This document shows positions 52,690-61,651 of a DNA stretch of 64,000 bases, one piece after another; position 1 is the first letter of the stretch; the number at the start of each line of letters is the position of its first letter. The notes under the pieces are model-generated. The model did no database searches and was not told the origin of the DNA. It worked only from the letters and a program-made list of their open reading frames with translations. The position numbers and the translations under genes were made by a program. The DNA comes from Chloroflexi bacterium bin20 (lineage in GTDB: Bacteria > Chloroflexota > Anaerolineae > Aggregatilineales > Phototrophicaceae). The stretch lies in contig MPMG01000012.1 in the NCBI GenBank assembly GCA_002238485.1, positions 1 through 64,000 on the forward strand. Reading direction: 5' to 3'.

Positions 52690-54687
52690 ATGACTCATCA
52701 GGCCACCATCACGTTGAACCCGCGGCGCATCCTTGGCGAGGCGCGCGACCACTTGTATGGCGCGAACCTGGAGCATATCGGCCAGGCGATTTATGGCGGC
52801 GTCTGGGCAGAGATGCTGCGCGACCGCAAGTTCGCTGGCAACGACCGCATGTACGCCGGGATGAGCGAAGGCTTGCACAATGCGCATGAAGGCGCTGGCG
52901 TGGTTGTGCCCTGGCAGGTGCACAATCCGGCTGCCGGCGCGCTTCGTTATGTGCATGACAACAGCATCTTTTATACGGGCAGGCAATCGCAGCGCATATC
53001 GATACGGCGCGCGGACGGCGAATGGCGCGGCATCGGCCAGGGCAGCTTGTACCTGCAAGCGGCGCGCGATTATCAACTGCGGCTGGTCCTGCGCGGCGAA
53101 GGCCAAGCCATGCAAGTGAGGCTGGGCGCGGCAAGCTGGACTATCGACCATCTGCCCAATGACTGGACGACCCTTGAGCACAGTTTCACGGCTGCCGGCG
53201 AAGACCCGCAAGGGCAGTTGAGCATCGCGATAACAACTGGCACAGCTTGGATTGGCTGCGCTTCGTTAATGCCCACTGATCATGTGGCCGGATTCCGCCC
53301 CGATGTGGTGGCGGCGCTGAAAGACTGGTCGCCCCGGCAGCTGCGTTGGCCCGGCGGCAATTTCGTTTCGGCCTATCACTGGCAGGCTGGCATCGGCGAT
53401 CGCGACAAACGCCCCTCGTACCTCGACCCCGCCTGGTGGCAGTGGGAGCCCAACGATGTCGGCACGGACGAATTCATTGACTTGTGCCGGCTGATCAATG
53501 CCGAGCCGGTGCTGACAGCGAATCTGGGCGATGGCGATGCAAACGAAGCGGCGGCTTGGGTCGAGTATTGCAATGGCGGCGCCGATACGCATTATGGCGG
53601 CTTGCGGGCGGCGAATGGTCATTCAGCAGCGCATGATGTGCGACTGTGGTTCGTCGGCAACGAGCAATTTGGCAACTGGCAGGTGGGGCATTGCGATGCG
53701 CAGACCTATGCGCGCCGTTATCTGGACTTCGCAGGAGCCATGCGAGCGGTCGACCCAGACTTGACTCTGATCGGCGTGGGCGCGCCGGGCGAGCTGTATG
53801 GCGGCTGGAATGACGAAGTATTGCGAATCGCCGGCGCGGAGATGGACCAGCTCAGCGTGCATTATTACTCGCTGCGCACCGAAAAGTGGCAGCAGCCACC
53901 GCCGCCGGAACAAATCTACCTGCCCAAGCTGGCGGCCGCTCATGAAGTTGCGCAGATGCTGGACGAAACCCTGGCTGTCGTCGACCGCCACCTTCCGCAG
54001 CTGCCGCTGGCATTTGACGAATGGAATACCTATGTTGGGGCGAAGCCGCCCGATTACATCGAAGACTACAACCTGGCTGATGCGCTGTATACGGGCTGGC
54101 TGATGAATGCCTGCTTGCAGCGCGCCAACCGCATCCACTACAGCGCCATTTATCACCTGGTCAATGTGATGGGCTGTTATCTGTCAGCGCCTTTGTATCG
54201 CTGGGAAGCCATCAATTTCTCGCGGGGCGGCGGTTGGGTTGCGGTGGACAGCGGCGAATCTCCTGATGCGCCGGCCACTATCAAGATGCCGTCCACGCTG
54301 GCGCTGGAGCTGCTGACGCGCTTTCGCGGTTCGCATTCGATAGGTTGCCAGGTTGACTGCGGCAGCTTTGCCAGCCCGGCTGCGGGCAATATGCGGGCTT
54401 TTGACGATGTACCCCTGGTTAGCGCGGCTGCCACTGCCGACCCGAGCGTTGATCGTGTCTATATTTCGGTGGTGAACTGCGCTGTCGACCGCGCCATGCG
54501 CATCCAACTGGCTGGCATCGATACCGCCGAGGATCTGCAATTGCATTTGATTGCAGGCGATAGTCCGCTGGCCACGAACACATTTGCCGCGCCGGAGACT
54601 GTGGCCATTGAAGAGCGTCGCGTCCGCCTGGATGAACTGGTGCTGCCGCCACACAGCTTTGGCATGCTGGTGCTGCGCCTGCAATGA
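52690..54687 (+). CDS. GH51 alpha-L-arabinofuranosidase
   Basis: 665 residues from the ATG at 52690; the frame is open upstream but similarity starts at ITLNPRRILGEARDHLYGANLEHIG. Catalytic TIM barrel with acid/base E325 in FVGNEQFGNWQ and nucleophile E444 in LAFDEWNTYVG. A carbohydrate-binding-like beta region precedes it (about 100-200) and a C-terminal beta-sandwich follows. No signal peptide, so it cleaves imported arabino-oligosaccharides in the cytoplasm. Divergent from the sugar importer operon across 161 bp, which suggests shared regulation. Confidence 0.92.
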   Translation: MTHQATITLNPRRILGEARDHLYGANLEHIGQAIYGGVWAEMLRDRKFAGNDRMYAGMSEGLHNAHEGAGVVVPWQVHNPAAGALRYVHDNSIFYTGRQSQRISIRRADGEWRGIGQGSLYLQAARDYQLRLVLRGEGQAMQVRLGAASWTIDHLPNDWTTLEHSFTAAGEDPQGQLSIAITTGTAWIGCASLMPTDHVAGFRPDVVAALKDWSPRQLRWPGGNFVSAYHWQAGIGDRDKRPSYLDPAWWQWEPNDVGTDEFIDLCRLINAEPVLTANLGDGDANEAAAWVEYCNGGADTHYGGLRAANGHSAAHDVRLWFVGNEQFGNWQVGHCDAQTYARRYLDFAGAMRAVDPDLTLIGVGAPGELYGGWNDEVLRIAGAEMDQLSVHYYSLRTEKWQQPPPPEQIYLPKLAAAHEVAQMLDETLAVVDRHLPQLPLAFDEWNTYVGAKPPDYIEDYNLADALYTGWLMNACLQRANRIHYSAIYHLVNVMGCYLSAPLYRWEAINFSRGGGWVAVDSGESPDAPATIKMPSTLALELLTRFRGSHSIGCQVDCGSFASPAAGNMRAFDDVPLVSAAATADPSVDRVYISVVNCAVDRAMRIQLAGIDTAEDLQLHLIAGDSPLATNTFAAPETVAIEERRVRLDELVLPPHSFGMLVLRLQ

Positions 54688-54818
54688 CCCCCTCGCTCCC
54701 CCGAACAGGGCGCTGCAGGGGCGAGCCATTGGGTCGCCCGTTATTTTGGCAAAGGCTGCTGCTGGCGACTCAGCGCCTCGCCCCTACAAATTCCCCTGGC
54801 CCCGATCCGTCGGGGCTT
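54688..54818. repeat. Family A and B repeats before the ABC exporter pair
   Basis: 54714-54725 and 54777-54788 are inverted ends (TGCAGGGGCGAG / CTCGCCCCTACA) of a 75-bp family B unit. 54800-54815 is a CCCCGA / TCGGGG hairpin (family A). No gene in this gap. Confidence 0.75.
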
Positions 54819-54861
54819 GCGCGGGCTTGAAGTGACGACCGTGCGCGGCTAGACTTGCGCT

Positions 54862-56625
54862 ATGCCCTCGCTGCGCCGCATATTCCGCTTCATGCGCCCC
54901 TATGGTTGGTATCTTTTCTTTGGCTTTTGGGCGACTGTGCTGCCTGTTGCAATGGAATTGAGCGTGCCGCGCCTGCTGCAATTCATCATCGACGAAGGCA
55001 TTCGTCCACGCGAAATGGACATGATCCTGCTGGGCGCGTTTTGGATGTTCGTGGCGGCTGTCATCGGCGCATTGAGCACCTTGGGGCAGGGCTGGTGCCG
55101 GGCAGTGGTCTCGCAGGGCTTGGCATTTGATATTCGGCACGCTGTCTTCCGCCACATTCAGTCGCTTTCTTTCGCCAACCTCGACCAAATGCAGACCGGG
55201 CGTTTGATGACGCGCGTTTCCAGCGATGTCGATGTCGTGCGCATGTTTTCCAGCGCGGGTTTGGCGCTGTTGCTGCGTGTGCTGCTGATGATTGTCGGCA
55301 GCATATTCATGCTCTTGCTCACCGATTGGCAGTTGGCCTTGATCATGTTCGCGGTGGCGGGCTTGTCGGCGCTCTTCATTCGCTATCTGATGCTGCAGGC
55401 GACACGTCTGTTTGGCGTGGTACAGCAGAAACTGGACGCGCTCAATACGCTGGTGCAAGAGAATCTGGCTGGTATCCAGGTGGTCAAGGCATTCGTGCGC
55501 AGCCGCTTCGAGATTGAGCAGTTCGATGCCAGCAACAGCGATTACCGCGAGCGCAATATCGAGGTGGGTGTGCTGATGGCGGTGGCGATGCCCGTGCTGC
55601 AGGTGCTGACCAATGTGGGCACAGTGGCGGTGCTGTGGTTTGGCGGCTTGTCGGTGCTGGGCGACCGTCTGACCATCGGCGAGTTGATCGCGTTTAACAA
55701 TTACCTGATGATCGGCATGAGTCCGCTGCTGTTTTTGGGCAATCTGCTGATGATGGCGGCGCGTGCCGAAGCCTCTGCCGAGCGCGTATTGGAAGTGCTG
55801 GATACGCCGCCGCGCTTACAAGTCCCCGCCCGCCCGCACCGTGCCGAGCGAATCCGCGGGCTGGTGACATTTGAAAATGTGTCTTTTCATTACAGCCGGC
55901 GCGCAACTGAATCGTCGAATGGCGCGGGACCAGTCAGCGGCGATGATGTGCTGCAGGGCATCAGTTTCCATGTGCAGCCGGGTCAGCAGATCGCGCTATT
56001 GGGGGCGACCGGCGCTGGCAAGAGCACCTTGGTGAACCTGATCCCGCGTTTCTACGATGTCCATGGTGGCGCGGTGCTGGTGGATGGCGTGAATGTGCGC
56101 GAGTGGGATGCGCAGGCGCTGCGCGGGCAGATCGGCATGGTGCTGCAAGAGACGATCTTGTTCAGCGGCAGCGTGCGCGAGAATATCGCTTATGGCGCGC
56201 CGGAAGCGACGTATGACGATGTGGTCGCGGCGGCACAGGCGGCACAGGCTCATGGCTTCATCAGCGCCATGCCCATGGGCTATGGCAGCGTGATCGAAGC
56301 GGGCGGCGCAAATCTCAGCGGCGGACAAAAGCAGCGTATCGCCATCGCCCGCGCTCTGCTGATCAAGCCGGGCATCCTGGTATTTGACGACAGCACCAGC
56401 GCAGTCGATATGGAAACGGAATACAAGATCCAGGCCGCGCTAGCACAACTGGCGGCCACCCGCACGACGTTCATCATTGCGCAGCGCATCACCAGCGTCC
56501 TGGGCGCAGACCAGATCTTCGTGCTGGACAAGGGGCGCATCGCCGAACGCGGCACGCATCACGAGCTGCTGGCCGATGGACCTATTTACCGCGAGATTTA
56601 TGAGTCGCAACTGGGTACAGCTTGA
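54862..56625 (+). CDS. Heterodimeric ABC exporter subunit with degenerate catalytic site (TM287-like)
   Basis: 587 residues. Six-helix exporter membrane domain (about 15-310) with the Q-T-G coupling region LDQMQTGRLMTRVSSDVDVV, then an ABC domain: Walker A GATGAGKST, signature LSGGQKQR, Walker B ILVFDDSTSAVD. The residue after the Walker B Asp is Asp instead of catalytic Glu, and the switch His is replaced by Gln (IIAQRI), exactly the pattern of the degenerate subunit in TM287/288 and BmrCD. It would dimerise with the next gene's product. Substrates are probably drugs or lipids. Confidence 0.92.
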   Translation: MPSLRRIFRFMRPYGWYLFFGFWATVLPVAMELSVPRLLQFIIDEGIRPREMDMILLGAFWMFVAAVIGALSTLGQGWCRAVVSQGLAFDIRHAVFRHIQSLSFANLDQMQTGRLMTRVSSDVDVVRMFSSAGLALLLRVLLMIVGSIFMLLLTDWQLALIMFAVAGLSALFIRYLMLQATRLFGVVQQKLDALNTLVQENLAGIQVVKAFVRSRFEIEQFDASNSDYRERNIEVGVLMAVAMPVLQVLTNVGTVAVLWFGGLSVLGDRLTIGELIAFNNYLMIGMSPLLFLGNLLMMAARAEASAERVLEVLDTPPRLQVPARPHRAERIRGLVTFENVSFHYSRRATESSNGAGPVSGDDVLQGISFHVQPGQQIALLGATGAGKSTLVNLIPRFYDVHGGAVLVDGVNVREWDAQALRGQIGMVLQETILFSGSVRENIAYGAPEATYDDVVAAAQAAQAHGFISAMPMGYGSVIEAGGANLSGGQKQRIAIARALLIKPGILVFDDSTSAVDMETEYKIQAALAQLAATRTTFIIAQRITSVLGADQIFVLDKGRIAERGTHHELLADGPIYREIYESQLGTA

Positions 56626-56855
56626 CCACAAAGACACAAAGGGCACAAAGGGTTTGAAGGTTTTTTGCCACAGAGGCGCAGAGGGCACAGAAGTTCTTAT
56701 GCTGTGTAGGGGCGAGGCAAGTCTCGCCCATTTGTGAACGATCGCAGGAAATGCGGACGATGCATTTATCGCAAATACGTTTCTTTGAACGAGAGACAGC
56801 AGGGGCGGCATTTGCTTCTCCCCGACTTTTCGGGGGTGACCGAGGGGGTATGGTG
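56625..56855. repeat. Family C, B and A repeats between the exporter subunits
   Basis: 56625-56650 ACCACAAAGACACAAAGGG and 56657-56690 TTTTTTGCCACAGAGGCGCAGAG (family C; the latter nearly matches the 30-bp ends of the GxxExxY unit). 56705-56731 TGTAGGGGCGAGGC / CTCGCCC (family B). 56818-56840 CTCCCCGACTTTTCGGGGG (family A, inverse orientation). No gene. Confidence 0.75.
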
Positions 56856-56877
56856 AACTCGGTGGTAAGCGCTCTTC

Positions 56878-58701
56878 ATGTCTAATCAAGGCAGTCGTCC
56901 GCGTTTTGTCGGCGGGCATGGCGGCGGTCGTCCCACGGGCGAAAAAGCCAGAGATCGGCGCGGCACATTGCGGCGGCTGGCCGATTACTTGCAGCCCTAT
57001 CATGCGCGGCTGCTGCTGGTGGCGGCGCTGGTTGTGGTGGCGACGGCGCTGGGGCTGGCTGGTCCGGCGCTGCTGGGGCGGGCGATAGACGCCTATGTCC
57101 TGCACGACGATGTCGATGGCCTGGCGCTGATGGTGGCGCTGATGGCGGCGGTGTATTTGCTGCAGGGACTGTTCACGGCTGCGCACGGCATTATCATGAT
57201 CCGCGTCGGGCAACACTTTGTCGCGGATATTCGGGCGGCCTTATTTCGCCATTTTCAAGCGCTTTCCATGGATTATCACGACCGTCACCGCGTGGGCGAC
57301 CTGATGAGCCGCATCGCCAACGACAGCGAGACCATCAACCAGATATTGTCCAACGGGCTGATCCAGTTCACCACCAACATTTTGTCGCTGGGCGGGATCA
57401 TGGTGGCGATGCTCTTGCTGAACCTGCCGCTGGCGGCAGGCACGTTGATCATCCTGCCCTTGATGCTCTTCATCACCAAGCTGGTGACAGAACGAACGCG
57501 CATGGCTTTCCGCGGCATGCAGAAGAATCTGGGCTGGCTGAACGCGGTGATGGAAGAAAACATCACGGGCATCCGCGCGGTGCAAGCCTATGCCCAGGAA
57601 GGGGCAGCCATCGCCCAATTCCAGCGCGCCAGCCAAGCCTATCGAAAAGTCGGCATCCGCGCCGATTTCATCACGGCGGCGCTGGGACCGATGTTCACCA
57701 CCATGATGATCTTGACTGTGGCGGCGACGGCGCTGCTGGGTGGCTGGCTGGCGCTGCAAGATGCCGTGTCGGTCGGCGTGATCGCGGCATTTGTCGTCTA
57801 TATCATGAACTTCTTCCGCCCCATGCGCGGCATCGCCATGGTGTACAACCAGCTGCAGTCGGCGTTGGCTGGCGCAGAACGTATCTTCGCCGTGCTGGAC
57901 GAAAGTCCCAGTGTGGTCGATGCGCCAGAAGCCGTGCCGCTGCGTGATATTCGCGGCGCGGTACGTTTCAATTCGGTCAGCTTTGCCTATCAGCCGGGCG
58001 AGTTGGTGCTGCGCGAGATCAACCTGGATGTGCAGCCCGGGCAGACGATCGCCCTGGTGGGACCGACCGGCGCGGGCAAGACAACCATCATCAGCCTGCT
58101 GAGCCGCTTCTATGATGTCAGCGCGGGCGGCATTTGCATCGATGGTGAAGACATCCGCGGCCTAACGCAAGATTCCATCCGCGCGCAGCTGGGCATCGTG
58201 CTGCAAGATACATTTCTGTTCAGCGCCACGGTGATGGAAAATATCCGCTATGGGCGGCTGGATGCGACAGACGTTGAAGTGATCGAAGCGGCGCGACTGG
58301 CCAATGCCGATGATTTCATTCATCTGTTGCCGCGTGGCTATCAGACGCAGGTATCGGAAAAAGGCCACAACTTCAGCCAGGGACAGAGGCAACTACTGGC
58401 GATCGCGCGGGCGATTTTGGCGGATCCACGCATCTTGATCCTGGACGAAGCTACCAGCAGCGTGGACACCCGCACAGAGATTCATATTCAGGAAGCGCTG
58501 CTGCGGCTGCTGGAAGGGCGGACGGCTTTTGTCATTGCCCACCGCTTGAGCACAATCCGCAATGCCGACCAGGTGCTGGTTATCAAGGACCAGCGCATCA
58601 TTGAACGCGGCACGCATGACCAGCTGCTGGCGATGGGCGGCTTCTATGCGCAGCTATATCACAGCCAGTACGCGCGCCTGGACGAGATGGAGGCCAGCTA
58701 A
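56878..58701 (+). CDS. Heterodimeric ABC exporter subunit with intact catalytic site (TM288-like)
   Basis: 607 residues. A basic, Gly/Arg-rich N-terminal tail (1-35), six-helix exporter domain (about 38-335), and an ABC domain with Walker A GPTGAGKTT, the variant signature FSQGQRQLLAIARAI, Walker B ILILDEATSSVD with catalytic Glu, and H-loop IAHRLS. This complements the degenerate partner upstream. Its last 86 bp of shared sequence (58603-58688) recur exactly at 63816-63901. The final residues here are DEMEAS, whereas the displaced copy reads DEIAGV and stop. The 3' end was therefore rebuilt by the inserted methyltransferase cassette. Confidence 0.93.
   Translation: MSNQGSRPRFVGGHGGGRPTGEKARDRRGTLRRLADYLQPYHARLLLVAALVVVATALGLAGPALLGRAIDAYVLHDDVDGLALMVALMAAVYLLQGLFTAAHGIIMIRVGQHFVADIRAALFRHFQALSMDYHDRHRVGDLMSRIANDSETINQILSNGLIQFTTNILSLGGIMVAMLLLNLPLAAGTLIILPLMLFITKLVTERTRMAFRGMQKNLGWLNAVMEENITGIRAVQAYAQEGAAIAQFQRASQAYRKVGIRADFITAALGPMFTTMMILTVAATALLGGWLALQDAVSVGVIAAFVVYIMNFFRPMRGIAMVYNQLQSALAGAERIFAVLDESPSVVDAPEAVPLRDIRGAVRFNSVSFAYQPGELVLREINLDVQPGQTIALVGPTGAGKTTIISLLSRFYDVSAGGICIDGEDIRGLTQDSIRAQLGIVLQDTFLFSATVMENIRYGRLDATDVEVIEAARLANADDFIHLLPRGYQTQVSEKGHNFSQGQRQLLAIARAILADPRILILDEATSSVDTRTEIHIQEALLRLLEGRTAFVIAHRLSTIRNADQVLVIKDQRIIERGTHDQLLAMGGFYAQLYHSQYARLDEMEAS
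58603..58688 (+). repeat. Left copy of an exact 86-bp direct repeat flanking the defence cassette
   Basis: Identical base for base to 63816-63901. It is native 3' coding sequence of the exporter gene (start GAACGCGGCACGCATGACC, end CTGGACGAGAT). Sequence immediately after the two copies differs, so these are the limits of the duplication. Confidence 0.97.
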
Positions 58702-58733
58702 ATGCCTGGATTCAAGGTGGCAATGGTCGATTC

Positions 58734-58742
58734 TGTTATACT
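58734..58742 (+). promoter_or_regulatory. Extended -10 promoter of the defence cassette
   Basis: TGTTATACT is an extended -10 form (TG, 1 nt, TATACT) located 45 bp before the methyltransferase ATG and inside the cassette. This means the module carries its own promoter. The -35 is weak. Confidence 0.5.
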
Positions 58743-58786
58743 TCTGCCTGTGACAAATAGTTGCAGGGTAAACAAGGGATAGAGAT

Positions 58787-60055
58787 ATGCCTCGGTTTGT
58801 TGATCTCTTTGCTGGGCTAGGCGGATTTCATTTGGCGCTCAAGTCCCTCGGTTTCGAGTGCGTCTTTGCATCTGAAATAGACGAAGTGCTCCGAGAAGTG
58901 TATAGCAAGAATCACGGACTTGTGCCCTTTGGCGACATCAGAAAAGTAGACATAGAGCAGATCCCCAATCACGATATACTCTGCGCTGGTTTCCCTTGTC
59001 AGCCTTTTTCGAAAGCGGGACGCCAGGAAGGATTTGGGTGTCCACAATGGGGAGATCTCTTTGGCTATGTAAAGTCAATTCTGTCGTGTCATAGACCTCC
59101 ATTCCTACTACTAGAGAATGTCCCAAACCTCAAGAGACACGATCACGGTAACACTTGGAAGCATATTACGAACGTTCTTGAAGGACTCGGATATGTGCTC
59201 ACTGACAGACTGCTTTCACCACATAGCTTCGGCATTCCGCAGATTCGGGAACGGCTGTTTATTGTGGGGAGCCGTCATGGTCTTGACCACTTTGATTGGC
59301 CAGTTGAATCGGACTCTATCGATACTTCTATTCATACCATTCTGGACGACGATCCTTCTGGCGCCCGCATTATTTCTCCGACACTCGAACGAGCCCTCCA
59401 AGTGTGGCAAGAGTTCCTCGACCTGTTTCCTAAGAATGAGCAACTGCCATCATTCCCGATATGGACGATGGAGTTTGGCGCAACTTATCCGTTTGAAGAT
59501 ACAACACCTTTCGCGCTGAGTTTGGATGAACTGCAACAATATCGTGGTAGTCACGGCAGGTATCTCGGCAGTCTGCCGGAAACAGAAATCTTTGATATGC
59601 TCCCCGCTTACTCTCGGCGTCAACAGCAACTGTTCCCAAAGTGGAAAGTGAAATACATCCAACAGAATCGCGACTTGTACGCAAGACACAGTAGCTGGGT
59701 CGAAGAGTGGCTTCCTGAGATTCGCGACTTTCCACCCAGTCTGCAAAAGTTCGAGTGGAATTGTAAGGGCGAGCAAAGAAGTGTATGGGATTACATCATT
59801 CAAGTAAGGGCTTCCGGCATTCGTGTCAAGCGGCCCACGACCGCCCCTTCATTGGTGTCGATGACGAGTACGCAGACTCCTATAATTGGATGGCAGAAGC
59901 GATATATGACCATGAAAGAATGTCTTAAGCTTCAAAGCATGGATGCCTTGAAACATCTGCCGCGCTCGCAGGGGAGCCAGATACGAGCGATTGGGAATGC
60001 CGTTAATGTTCAAGTCGTTAGGCGTATTGCTTCTGCATTGCTTGGCAGCTACTGA
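58787..60055 (+). CDS. C5-cytosine DNA methyltransferase
   Basis: 422 residues. Motif I FVDLFAGLGGFHLAL (4-18), motif IV with catalytic C71 in AGFPCQPFSKAG, motif VI ENVPNL (E110), motif VIII QIRERLFIVGSR, a variable target-recognition region (about 185-370) and motif X in GNAVNVQVVRRIASALL. It methylates cytosine C5 in a sequence I cannot predict. First gene of the cassette; it protects self DNA if the partners form a nuclease. About 47 % GC by eye against about 60 % around it. The next gene's ribosome-binding site overlaps its stop. Confidence 0.95.
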   Translation: MPRFVDLFAGLGGFHLALKSLGFECVFASEIDEVLREVYSKNHGLVPFGDIRKVDIEQIPNHDILCAGFPCQPFSKAGRQEGFGCPQWGDLFGYVKSILSCHRPPFLLLENVPNLKRHDHGNTWKHITNVLEGLGYVLTDRLLSPHSFGIPQIRERLFIVGSRHGLDHFDWPVESDSIDTSIHTILDDDPSGARIISPTLERALQVWQEFLDLFPKNEQLPSFPIWTMEFGATYPFEDTTPFALSLDELQQYRGSHGRYLGSLPETEIFDMLPAYSRRQQQLFPKWKVKYIQQNRDLYARHSSWVEEWLPEIRDFPPSLQKFEWNCKGEQRSVWDYIIQVRASGIRVKRPTTAPSLVSMTSTQTPIIGWQKRYMTMKECLKLQSMDALKHLPRSQGSQIRAIGNAVNVQVVRRIASALLGSY

Positions 60056-60064
60056 GGGATAATT

Positions 60065-61612
60065 GTGTCCAACCAAGATAGCGTGAACATCAGACCGGGA
60101 GTGAGCATTCTCTCAGTTCTTCGTCATTTGAATTACAAGCCATGGTATGCGATTGCGGAGTTTGTTGACAACTCGATTCAGAGTTATCTGGATTACAGAG
60201 ACGAGCTTCAGGCGCTTGAAGGAAAAAAATTCAAGCTGAGAGTCAGTATCCGTCTGGACAGAATTGACGGCGGATCAATTGTGATCCGCGACAATGCTGC
60301 AGGGATACATGCATCGGATTATACTCGCGCGTTTCGTCCGGCTGCCATTCCACCGGATCAGTCGGGTTTGAGCGAGTTTGGTATGGGAATGAAAAGCGCA
60401 GCCTGCTGGTTCGCAGATAATTGGACAGTTCGAACTTCTGCGCTTGGAGAAACGGTTGAGAAGACTGTTTCCTTTGATATTGACAAGATTGTCGCGGACA
60501 ACCTTGAGGAATTAGTGATTAATTCTGTTGCAGCGAATGCTCGAGATCATTATACCGAAGTTGCATTAAGCAACTTGCATCGTTCTCCGCGTGGCCGCAC
60601 AGTCGGCAAGATCAAGAATCATCTTGCAAGCATATATCGACAATTTTTTCGTGACGGCATGCTTGAACTTGAGTTCAATGGTGAGATGTTGAGCTACGCT
60701 GATCCTATGATCTTGTACGCGCCATATTTCAAAGATGAAGGGGGAAACAGAGTCGAATGGAGGAAGGAAATTGACTTCGACTTTGGGGGCGGTCTGGAAG
60801 TGAGTGGTTTCGCTGGGCTCCTTGAGACGGCTAGTACATCTAGTGCCGGCTTCTCGTTGTTTCGAAAGTCTCGCGTAATAGAAGGTAGCGGCGACGACGG
60901 ATATCGTCCGGAGTATATCTTCAAGAAACCAAACAGCTATGTTTATCAGCGCATGTTCGGAGAGTTGCACCTAAGTGGATTTGAAGTTAGCCATACGAAG
61001 GACGGATTCCGATGGGACGAAAACGAAGAGGCGTTTCTGGGTATTCTCAAGGAGCATCTAGACTCGAAACCACTCCCATTGATCTCACAGGCTGAGGGTT
61101 TTCGGAAACGTCCCAAGTTGAGCGACATACAGAGCCCAGCTGATGCCGCGAACACCCGAGTCGTTAATGTGCTGGAGCAGAAGCTGCCTCCTGTGCTTGG
61201 TACCGCACTGGAGGAGTCACCGGATTTGTCTGATATTTCTGTGAGTTTACCTTCGCGCCCCGTAGCGTCATGCAAAGAATTCGATATCACTGTGAAGGGA
61301 ACACAATGGCACATTGTGGTCGAATTGACACATGATCCGTCTGTTGGGGATTGGATCGAGCCGTGTGCCAGCTTGGTTCAAGATGTGGACACCGATACTG
61401 GCAGTCGTGCAGTAGGTATACGAATGTCGGTTGCGCATCCTTTTATGCAGCGATTTGCTGGTACTGACGACACAAAGATAGAAGGCATGCTGAGGCTCGG
61501 GGTAGCGATTTGTCTGGCGGAAGTCGTTGCGCGATTCAGTGGCGTCAAGTCTGCGGGTACATTCCGTCGTGAGGTAAATAGGTTTTTACGAGATGCCCTT
61601 AGCATGCCGTAG
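60065..61612 (+). CDS. MORC/MutL-like GHKL ATPase of a restriction-type system
   Basis: 515 residues from a GTG with GAGGG overlapping the upstream stop. Bergerat ATP-binding fold: N-box EFVDNS (32-37), G1 RDNAAGI (75-81), G2 EFGMGMKSA (104-112), the MORC-type layout. A second domain (about 200-330) resembles an S5-like transducer region. The C-terminal part (about 400-515) has no nuclease motif that I can recognise. Iyer, Abhiman and Aravind described such ATPases next to methyltransferases and Z1 proteins in predicted restriction-modification loci. It probably acts as an ATP-driven DNA clamp. Confidence 0.88.
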   Translation: MSNQDSVNIRPGVSILSVLRHLNYKPWYAIAEFVDNSIQSYLDYRDELQALEGKKFKLRVSIRLDRIDGGSIVIRDNAAGIHASDYTRAFRPAAIPPDQSGLSEFGMGMKSAACWFADNWTVRTSALGETVEKTVSFDIDKIVADNLEELVINSVAANARDHYTEVALSNLHRSPRGRTVGKIKNHLASIYRQFFRDGMLELEFNGEMLSYADPMILYAPYFKDEGGNRVEWRKEIDFDFGGGLEVSGFAGLLETASTSSAGFSLFRKSRVIEGSGDDGYRPEYIFKKPNSYVYQRMFGELHLSGFEVSHTKDGFRWDENEEAFLGILKEHLDSKPLPLISQAEGFRKRPKLSDIQSPADAANTRVVNVLEQKLPPVLGTALEESPDLSDISVSLPSRPVASCKEFDITVKGTQWHIVVELTHDPSVGDWIEPCASLVQDVDTDTGSRAVGIRMSVAHPFMQRFAGTDDTKIEGMLRLGVAICLAEVVARFSGVKSAGTFRREVNRFLRDALSMP

Positions 61613-61651
61613 TTGTCTATGGCAGGTTATTGTTATGCCGAGGTAGCCAAG

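Noticed and set aside
61613..61651. Upstream TTG/ATG starts for the Z1 gene
   Set aside because: Neither has a ribosome-binding site, whereas ATG 61652 has GAGG at proper spacing; the longer forms remain possible.
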